DNA from: Lysobacter sp. | Lineage (GTDB): Bacteria; Pseudomonadota; Gammaproteobacteria; Xanthomonadales; Xanthomonadaceae | Length of the DNA stretch: 64,000 bases | Assembly (NCBI GenBank): GCA_008015835.1 | Contig: SSGH01000006.1 | Span: forward strand, 1-64,000 | Direction of reading: 5' to 3' | Shown: in pieces, positions 56,683 to 64,000 of the stretch | Layout: each line of letters begins with the position of its first letter | Numbering within the stretch: position 1 is the stretch's first letter | Made by a program: the position numbers and the translations under genes | Notes under the pieces: generated by a model | What the model saw: the letters and a program-made list of their open reading frames with translations, nothing else | Database searches by the model: none | Told to the model about the DNA's origin: nothing

Positions 56683-57287
56683 CCCTCAAGAACATGCCCG
56701 ACCGTTGGGGCGCCGTCAGCCAATCGCTGCATTGGATCGTCGTCGCGCTGATCCTGGCGATGGCGTATATCGGCCTGACGATGGGCGACCTTCCGAACGG
56801 CCCGGATAAGATCAAAACCTATGCGTTGCACAAATCCATCGGCATCACGATTCTCGGTTTGGTGGCGCTGCGCGTGCTGTGGCGCGTGTACGCCGGCACG
56901 CCTCGGCCGGTGCCGAATGCGCCGATTTGGCAGGAACGCATCGCCGGTCTTACGCATTTGGCGATCTACGCGCTGTTGTTCGCGATTCCGATCAGCGGCT
57001 GGGTGCTGAATTCGGCGGCCGGTTTTCCGCTGCAGTGGTTCGGCATCGTGAATTTGCCGCACATCGTCGACAAGAGCCACGATCTCCACGAACTCGCCGA
57101 AGAAGCGCACGAACTCATGTTCTGGCTGCTGATGCTGCTGGTCGTGGCCCACGCCGGCGCGGCGTTCTACCACCATCTTTTCCAGCGCGACGCGACGCTG
57201 GCGCGAATGCTGCCCCGGGGCTGGATCAAGCTCGAGGCACCGAACGCGCCTCAGCCGCCCTCTTCCGCTTCGCCGCCGTCGGCGTGA
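56679..57287 (+). CDS. Cytochrome b561
   Basis: A 202-aa membrane di-heme cytochrome with four TM helices. The heme-ligand His residues are seen in SQSLHWIV, YALHKSIGI, and EEAHELMFWLLMLLVVAHAGAAFYHH. It lies between two YceI genes, which suggests electron transfer involving a quinone or lipid ligand, not proven. Confidence 0.9.
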   Translation: MTLKNMPDRWGAVSQSLHWIVVALILAMAYIGLTMGDLPNGPDKIKTYALHKSIGITILGLVALRVLWRVYAGTPRPVPNAPIWQERIAGLTHLAIYALLFAIPISGWVLNSAAGFPLQWFGIVNLPHIVDKSHDLHELAEEAHELMFWLLMLLVVAHAGAAFYHHLFQRDATLARMLPRGWIKLEAPNAPQPPSSASPPSA

Positions 57288-57331
57288 GCCCGCCCCCCCC
57301 TTTTCTCCCCACACCGTTCAGGATGTCGATC

Positions 57332-57928
57332 ATGCGTTCGCTTTCCGTTTCGCACGTTTTTCCTGCCGCCGCGCTCGCGCTCGGCGCCGCCCTCGCTTCG
57401 CCCGTGTCGGCCGCCGACTACACCCAGGCACCGGGCTCCACGCTCGGTTTTTCCGGCCGCTATCAGGGCGAAGCGTTCAACGGCACGTTCCCGGGCTTCG
57501 TCACGAAATTCAGCTTCGATCCCAGGCAATTGGCGACCTCGAAGCTCGACGTGACGATCCCGCTCGCCACCGCGACCACGCGCAACACCGATTACGACGG
57601 CGAACTGCGCGGCACGTCGTTCTTCAACAGCAAGCAATTCCCGCAGGCGCGCTACACGGCGACGAAGTTCCGCAGCCTGGGCGGCAACAAGTACGCCGCC
57701 GACGGCACGCTCAGCCTGCGCGGCGTCAGCAAGCCTGTCGTCCTGACGTTCACCTGGACGCCCGGGGCCAAGCCGGTGTTGGCCGGCAGTGCGGTGGTGA
57801 AGCGGCTGGACTTCGGCGTCGGCGGCGGCGAATGGGCCGACACCGGCACGATTCCGAACGACATCAAAGTCACGACGAAGGTGATTTTCTCGCTCGCAGC
57901 GACCATCGCGACGCCGGCGAAGAAGTAA
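57332..57928 (+). CDS. YceI family protein
   Basis: A 198-aa exported YceI protein: signal peptide (AAALALGAALASPVSA) and barrel (STLGFSGRYQGEAFNGTFPGFVTKFSFDP, SFFNSKQFPQARYTATKF). Start 57332 has AGGA 8 nt upstream; an in-frame ATG at 57323 would overlap that site. Confidence 0.9.
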   Translation: MRSLSVSHVFPAAALALGAALASPVSAADYTQAPGSTLGFSGRYQGEAFNGTFPGFVTKFSFDPRQLATSKLDVTIPLATATTRNTDYDGELRGTSFFNSKQFPQARYTATKFRSLGGNKYAADGTLSLRGVSKPVVLTFTWTPGAKPVLAGSAVVKRLDFGVGGGEWADTGTIPNDIKVTTKVIFSLAATIATPAKK

Positions 57929-58023
57929 GGTCGAAACAGCCGCCGCGCATTCGTTCCGAAACGGAATCGAATGCGCGGTCGTCGCACCGCAGGGCTTCTC
58001 GCAACGCGGTGCGGTCGGTCGAC

Positions 58024-58623
58024 TCAGTTTTTCGGCGGTGATGCTCGATCCGACCTCGGCGCGCTGCTCGAAGGGTCTTTCGGCATCGGCTCCAAGCGAT
58101 AGACGAACGCGCCGAGCATATCGCCGGCGCGTTTGTTCTTGTGGCACCCCAAGCATTCGTCGCCCGCGCGAATCGCGCCGAAGACGCGCAGCCCGGCCGG
58201 ACCGCTCCGATGCGTCACCAAGCGCTGTCCGGCGTCCAGCGCGCGCAGCGCGTCGCGTTCTTCGGCAGAAATCGCCCGCCCGGGGCTTCGATTCAGCGGC
58301 ATCGCTTCGTTAGGACGATGGAACACGTCCATGGACATTCCGCCGCCGAACGCGCGCGGCGGATCGTGTTTGGCCACGCCGATCAACTGCAGATCTGCGA
58401 CGAACCATGGCGTGTCTTCGACGGGTTTGTGCAGCAAACCCGACATCGCCGGTAAGCGCCGCTCGCCGAAGCCTTCGCTATCGATAAAGGCCAGCACGTA
58501 GGTGTCGTGCATGCGCCACAGCGTGTCCATCAACGCATCCCGCTCGAACGCCCACGATGCGCCGACGCCGGCCGCCGCCAAGACGACGCCCGCGCGCCAC
58601 CCATTCGCTCTCTTGCGTGTCAT
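58024..58623 (-). CDS. Periplasmic mono-heme protein
   Basis: A 199-aa protein with signal peptide (GVVLAAAGVGASWA) and one c-type heme motif CLGCH near residue 157. Its layout (helical N-terminus, late CXXCH, DECLGCHKNKRAGDMLGAFVYRL) resembles Tll0287/DUF3365-like heme sensors. It overlaps the glutaredoxin-like gene by ATGA. Confidence 0.7.
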   Translation of the reverse strand: MTRKRANGWRAGVVLAAAGVGASWAFERDALMDTLWRMHDTYVLAFIDSEGFGERRLPAMSGLLHKPVEDTPWFVADLQLIGVAKHDPPRAFGGGMSMDVFHRPNEAMPLNRSPGRAISAEERDALRALDAGQRLVTHRSGPAGLRVFGAIRAGDECLGCHKNKRAGDMLGAFVYRLEPMPKDPSSSAPRSDRASPPKN

Positions 58624-58862
58624 TCCGTCTCTCCCGAAGCGCCGCGCACGGCCGCCGCGACGGCCGCGGCTTCGAACGGCCAGTCCAATTCCACGCCGTT
58701 GCCGCATTGCAGCACCGGGACGCGATGACCGTACCGCGCCTCCAAACGCTCGTCGTCGTCGATGAAGACGCTCTCGAACGCGGGCATGCCGGCCTCGGCG
58801 AGAACGGCGAGCGCGAGGTCGCACAGATGGCAGTCGTCGCGTTGATAGAGAACGTACGGCAT
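58620..58862 (-). CDS. Glutaredoxin-like protein
   Basis: An 80-aa thioredoxin-fold protein with CHLC redox motif near the N-terminus (VLYQRDDCHLCDLA) and the cis-Pro segment RVPVLQCG. Possible reductant for the co-transcribed heme protein, or a general thiol enzyme. Confidence 0.8.
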   Translation of the reverse strand: MPYVLYQRDDCHLCDLALAVLAEAGMPAFESVFIDDDERLEARYGHRVPVLQCGNGVELDWPFEAAAVAAAVRGASGETE

Positions 58863-59002
58863 CGCACTGAGCGGGCGGCGGGGGTCGGCATAGCATACTC
58901 GCCGCCCGTAGCGCCCGAACGACGCCGGCCGCGACTGGCGGACTTCCGACGAATGCGGCATAGAATACGGACCGCAACCGTTGCCGAGGGGGAACTCCGC
59001 AC

Positions 59003-59281
59003 ATGCATAACGAGTACATCCAGGTGCGTTACCGAGTTCGCGACTACGCCCGCTGGCGGGCCGTGTTCGACGACGACACCGTCCATCAGCGCAAGGCCGA
59101 CGTATTCGTTCGCCACGTGCTGCACGACGAAAAAGATCCGAATCAGATCACGCTGATCGCGCAGATCAAGAATCGCGCCGGCCCGGTGTCGCTGTCGCGC
59201 CGGAAGAATCTGGACGAACTGATCGAAAAAGCTGGCGTGTTGCGAGACACCGTTCGCTACCGCTGGCTCGGCGAGCGCTAA
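59003..59281 (+). CDS. Hypothetical protein, possible ferredoxin-like fold
   Basis: A 92-aa protein (EYIQVRYRVRDYARWRAVFDDD) resembling small alpha-beta barrel monooxygenase-like proteins in size and start. Its TAA is directly followed by the sdaA GTG start, so they are likely co-transcribed. Confidence 0.65.
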   Translation: MHNEYIQVRYRVRDYARWRAVFDDDTVHQRKADVFVRHVLHDEKDPNQITLIAQIKNRAGPVSLSRRKNLDELIEKAGVLRDTVRYRWLGER

Positions 59282-60664
<1,383 letters not shown>

Positions 60665-60674
60665 GCGACGTCCG

Positions 60675-61109
60675 ATGGACGATCCGTTCGATACCGGAGC
60701 CCAACATCATTTAACAGTCGAGCGCTTCGACGCCACCGCGATCCGAACGCGGATCGAGCGCGACTGGCGCGTCGTTCGCATCGAAGTCGAGTCCGACTCT
60801 TCGCTCGCCTTCGAGCTGATGTTCCGCGACGGCGACGAATCCCTCGAGAATCGATTCCAATTCTGGTGCGATGCGAACACGGGCGTCGTCGATGGACTCG
60901 TTCGGATCCATCTCGACGACCGTCGCTTGCGCGTCGCGCTGGACACCGAACATGGCGCATCGCTCGGCTTCCTGTCGAACCTCTTCGTGTTCGAACTGCC
61001 CGACGGTCCCGAGGCTCAGGCAGCGCTTGCCGTCGTCCTGACCTGGGCTGCCGCGCAGGGCCGATGGGCGATCGATCTCGACGCGGCATCCTTTCCCGCG
61101 CGCGCGTGA
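60675..61109 (+). CDS. Hypothetical protein
   Basis: A 144-aa soluble acidic protein starting 10 nt after sdaA. No family recognised. The codon pattern is that of neighbouring genes. Confidence 0.6.
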   Translation: MDDPFDTGAQHHLTVERFDATAIRTRIERDWRVVRIEVESDSSLAFELMFRDGDESLENRFQFWCDANTGVVDGLVRIHLDDRRLRVALDTEHGASLGFLSNLFVFELPDGPEAQAALAVVLTWAAAQGRWAIDLDAASFPARA

Positions 61110-61161
61110 TGGAAGATCGCCGCATGCGGCCCACCCATACGCTATGCGCACACGCAGGAGA

Positions 61162-61671
61162 TCAGAGCGCAGTCTCGCGTCGGCAACCATGACACGGCCA
61201 CCGCCAACGCTCGGACGCCCATTGCGCGGCGCCGGGCAACGTCATGACCGACACGAACAGCATCGCCGTCAGCCCGAGCACGAAACCGTCGTAGACCGGC
61301 ACACCGAACACCGAACTCGACGGCCCGAGCAGCGCGTTTCCGAGCAGGATGCCCACCCACATCAGCACGAACGCGATCATGAACGTCGCCGCGTTCCGTC
61401 GTACCGATGCCGACATCGCGAGGGTCGCCTCGAGGCCGGACGGGACGTCTTCGGGCGCGATGGCGGCCGGCGGGGCCAGATCCGCCGGCAGGCAGCCGAA
61501 GGCGATGGCCAGCGCCATGCACGTTTCCATCGATGCGTGGCTCTCGGCTTCGACGCGCTGAACGGTGCGTACGCTGACGCCGGCGACCGCGGCGAGTTGC
61601 TCCTGCGACCACGCCTGCGCTTCCCGCAAGCGGCGAACGGTGGCGGCATCGATCTTCATATCGGCGTCCAT
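61162..61671 (-). CDS. Membrane-anchored HTH (XRE) regulator
   Basis: A 169-aa protein with an N-terminal helix-turn-helix (VRRLREAQAWSQEQLAAVAGVSVRTVQRVEAESHAS) and two C-terminal TM helices (about residues 105-125 and 132-152). Such membrane-bound XRE proteins may sense envelope signals. ATG at 61671 or 61659 is possible. Confidence 0.82.
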   Translation of the reverse strand: MDADMKIDAATVRRLREAQAWSQEQLAAVAGVSVRTVQRVEAESHASMETCMALAIAFGCLPADLAPPAAIAPEDVPSGLEATLAMSASVRRNAATFMIAFVLMWVGILLGNALLGPSSSVFGVPVYDGFVLGLTAMLFVSVMTLPGAAQWASERWRWPCHGCRRETAL

Positions 61672-61794
61672 GGCGAGTTCCGTGGGCTGAGGGTAGGTCC
61701 CGCAGGCTGGCGCAGGCAAGCGCGTCTCGCCACGACAGTTTCCCGCCACGGCCCGCCAGTCGGCCGCCAACGGCGGCCCGCATTGCCCGCGGCC

Positions 61795-62940
61795 TCAGGC
61801 GCAAGCGATCTTCAGCGCATCGTCCAACAGCGCCGCCGCCGTAACCTCCGCGCCCGCGCCGGGGCCCTGGATCACCAGCGGGCGGTCACGATAGCGGTCG
61901 GACCAAATCGCGATGCGGTTATCGGTGCCGCGACCGCCCAGCAGCGGATCGTCCGGCGACAGGAATTCCAGCCCCGCGCGCGCTTCGCCGTTTCGCCAAC
62001 GAGCGATATAGCGCAACGCTTCGCCGCGTTTGCGGGCGGCGGCGTAGGCGTCGCGGAGCAGGGGATCGAGCGTCGACAACGCGGCGTCCACGGTCGTGGG
62101 CGTCGCCTCGGCCAATTCCGGGGTCGACAGCGGCGCGACCGCAACCGCCGCCTGCTCCAATTCCGCGCCGGTCGCGCGGGCGAGAATCAACAATTTGCGG
62201 CGCATATCCTCGCCGCTCAGATCGTCGCGCGGATCGGGTTCGGTGTAGCCGGCGACCCGCGCTTCGCGCACGAAGCGCGAGAACGGACGCATGCCGTCGT
62301 AGCGATCGAACAGCCAGGCGAGCGAGCCGGACAGCGATCCGGCGATGGCGTGGATGCAGTCGCCGCCCGCGCGCAGCGCGCGTATCGTCGACAACACCGG
62401 CAGACCCGCACCGACGGTGGCGCTGTCGCCGTAGCGCACCTCGCCGTATCGAGCGCTGCCGATGCGCTGCGCGTCGCGAATCGCGCGCCAACGCGACAAC
62501 GCCGTGCCTTGCCCGATCTTGCACGCGGTGACCACATGCACGCCCTGCGCCAGCCATGTGGGATGACGGTCGGCCACGGCTTCGCTCGCGGTCGCATCGA
62601 TGACGATGCGCACGTCGCTCGTGCCCAATGCGGGCAGTACATGCGCGAGCGATGCCGTCGTTGCGGTGTCTTCACGCCAGACGACGCCGGCCGTATCGCG
62701 CTGATGTTCATGAGGGACGCAGCGATGCCGGGAATTCGCGACATAGCGCAAGCGAAGCCGAGCGCCGAGCGGCGTGCCGGTCCACGCATCGAGCCGCGCA
62801 AGCACCGCACGACCGACGGTGCCGGTACCGAGCAACGCGATATTCGCGGCGACCGCCGTCGCGCTGGCCGACGCGCGCAGGTCGTCGTGCGGTTGAGCCC
62901 GCGCGATGCGATCGATGCGCGGCACCGATTGCGCGTTCAT
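61795..62940 (-). CDS. Homoserine dehydrogenase
   Basis: A 381-aa enzyme that reduces aspartate semialdehyde to homoserine. Rossmann loop ALLGTGTVGRAVLARL (about residues 34-49), VIDATASEAVADRH, VVTACK, GLPVLSTIRALRAGGD, GSLSGSLAWLFDRYDG, GYTEPDPRDDLSGEDMRRKLLILAR. No aspartate kinase domain is fused. It overlaps the next gene by ATGA. Confidence 0.93.
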   Translation of the reverse strand: MNAQSVPRIDRIARAQPHDDLRASASATAVAANIALLGTGTVGRAVLARLDAWTGTPLGARLRLRYVANSRHRCVPHEHQRDTAGVVWREDTATTASLAHVLPALGTSDVRIVIDATASEAVADRHPTWLAQGVHVVTACKIGQGTALSRWRAIRDAQRIGSARYGEVRYGDSATVGAGLPVLSTIRALRAGGDCIHAIAGSLSGSLAWLFDRYDGMRPFSRFVREARVAGYTEPDPRDDLSGEDMRRKLLILARATGAELEQAAVAVAPLSTPELAEATPTTVDAALSTLDPLLRDAYAAARKRGEALRYIARWRNGEARAGLEFLSPDDPLLGGRGTDNRIAIWSDRYRDRPLVIQGPGAGAEVTAAALLDDALKIACA

Positions 62941-64000
62941 GCGACGGCGGCCTCCGGCGTCTGCGCTTCCGCTTCGCTCGCTTCGGCGGCATCCGTATCG
63001 GTCGTGTGCGTTTCGGCGACATGCGCTCCGACGGCGTGCGCCGCCGCGCGCGTCGCGCGTGCGGCTTCGGCAGCGGCCTGCGCGCGACCCAAGGCCGCGA
63101 GAATGTCCTCGCATAGATCGTCGGCATGCTCGATGCCGACCGACAACCGCAGCAACCCATCGCCGATGCCGGCGGCGGCGCGCGCTTCGGCGCTCATCGA
63201 GGCATGGGTCATCGTCGCCGGGTGCGCGATCAGACTTTCCACCCCGCCTAGCGATTCGGCCAGCGTGAAACAACGCAATCCATCGACGAACTCGCGCACT
63301 GGCGCGAGCGCGTCCTCGCAGCCTTCGGTGTCGAGTTCGAGACTGAGCATCGCGCCGAAGCCTCGCTGCTGCCGCGCCGCGACCGCATGCCCCGGATGAC
63401 TAGCGAGCCCGGGGTAATGCACGGCGCGCACCGCCGGATGGTCGCGCAGCGCGTCGATCAAGGCCTCGGTGTTCTCCTGATGCGCGCGCAGACGCGCGTC
63501 CAAGGTACGTAGCCCGCGCAGCGTGAGAAAGCTGTCGAACGGCGAGCCGGTGATGCCCAACGCATTCGCCCACCACACCAATTGCTGATGCGTCTCCGCC
63601 GTTTTCGCCACCACCGCGCCGCCGACCACATCGCTGTGGCCATTGATGTACTTGGTGGTGGAATGCACCACGAAATCCGCGCCGAACGCGATCGGCATCT
63701 GCAGCGCGGGCGAGAGGAAGGTGTTGTCGACCACCGCCAACGCGCCGACCGCATGCGCGGCGTCGATCGACGCCTGCAAATCGGTAATACGCAGCAACGG
63801 GTTCGACGGCGTTTCGATCCACACCACCGCCGGCCGCGTCGCCAACGCCGCGGCGTAGGCCTCGGGGTCGGTGATGTCGATCGTGCTCAGCTCGAAGGCG
63901 CCCTTGTTCGCCAAGGCGTTGAACAAGCGCCAACTACCGCCGTACGCATCGTGCGGCACCACCAAACGGTCGCCGGGTTTGAGCAGCGCGTGCAGCAGCA
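62937..64000 (-). CDS. metB: Cystathionine gamma-synthase-like PLP enzyme (partial)
   Basis: The 5' end is outside the window; 354 codons are visible. HSTTKYINGHSDVVGG holds the PLP lysine; EWIETPSNP-type stretch (WIETPSNPLLRITDL) and LAESLGGVESLIAHPATMTHASM are class signatures of MetB/MetC. Neighbourhood with homoserine dehydrogenase favours methionine synthesis. The last 50 residues form an Ala/Glu/Thr-rich tail not usual for the family. Confidence 0.87.
   Translation of the reverse strand, partial: LLHALLKPGDRLVVPHDAYGGSWRLFNALANKGAFELSTIDITDPEAYAAALATRPAVVWIETPSNPLLRITDLQASIDAAHAVGALAVVDNTFLSPALQMPIAFGADFVVHSTTKYINGHSDVVGGAVVAKTAETHQQLVWWANALGITGSPFDSFLTLRGLRTLDARLRAHQENTEALIDALRDHPAVRAVHYPGLASHPGHAVAARQQRGFGAMLSLELDTEGCEDALAPVREFVDGLRCFTLAESLGGVESLIAHPATMTHASMSAEARAAAGIGDGLLRLSVGIEHADDLCEDILAALGRAQAAAEAARATRAAAHAVGAHVAETHTTDTDAAEASEAEAQTPEAAVA

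Noticed and set aside
61144..63399. Long plus-strand frame opposite homoserine dehydrogenase and the HTH gene
   Set aside because: Low-complexity Arg-rich translation; both minus-strand genes have clear motifs.

Overview
The window is a GC-rich chromosomal segment (coding regions look roughly 65% G+C by eye) from a gammaproteobacterium of the Xanthomonadales, most likely Lysobacter or a close relative. The basis is the gene order pepP / UPF0149 / zapA / 6S RNA / fthC, the many short palindromic repeats, and above all two proteins ending in an XVIPCD-type domain, the secretion signal of antibacterial type IV secretion effectors in this order. No rRNA, tRNA, CRISPR array, transposase or integrase was seen.

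Layout. 1-10.4 kb: housekeeping genes (exonuclease tail, NUDIX hydrolase, pepP, UPF0149 protein, a PAS-PAS-GGDEF-EAL protein, a ZapB-like protein, zapA, 6S RNA, fthC, EVE protein, rpiA, GrpB-family protein, Y-family polymerase). 10.4-15.6 kb: accessory DNA rich in repeats, with a small membrane protein, a DUF4189 exported protein, and three co-oriented, less GC-rich genes (HNH nuclease and two unknowns) joined by two integron attC-like sites without an integrase. 15.7-25.2 kb: pepQ, PilZ, DUF1631, hemW, rdgB, VOC protein, rph on the minus strand, then yicC and gmk on the plus strand.

25.3-33.1 kb is the most unusual part: two tandem, paralogous minus-strand units. Each has a leader with a 16-bp perfect palindrome, a lipoprotein (putative immunity protein), a multidomain peptidoglycan hydrolase with a C-terminal XVIPCD-like domain (putative T4SS effector), a near-identical hairpin terminator and tandem GGAGGTTG repeats. 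The T4SS machinery itself is not in the window.

33.2-45.8 kb: pilT/pilU, yggS, proC, an AT-richer orphan gene, a DUF4426 lipoprotein with a palindromic repeat inside its signal region, a BtuF-like protein, an AAC(6')-like acetyltransferase, pdxH, a glycerate-kinase-like protein, dodecin, aroK-aroB, a WGR protein and hemE. 45.8-51.9 kb: a minus-strand sulfate-uptake operon (Rrf2 regulator, YezD-like protein, OprP-like porin, sbp, cysT, cysW, cysA) with an inverted repeat at the regulator's start. 52-64 kb: a large hybrid histidine kinase with a compositionally mosaic sensor, a YceI-cytochrome b561-YceI operon, a mono-heme protein with a glutaredoxin-like protein, sdaA, small unknowns, an HTH membrane protein, and homoserine dehydrogenase with a cystathionine gamma-synthase-like enzyme cut by the window edge.

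Functionally the window combines amino-acid, cofactor and sulfur metabolism, c-di-GMP and type IV pilus functions, and an interbacterial weapon locus. Several palindromic repeats touch or supply the stop codons of adjacent genes.
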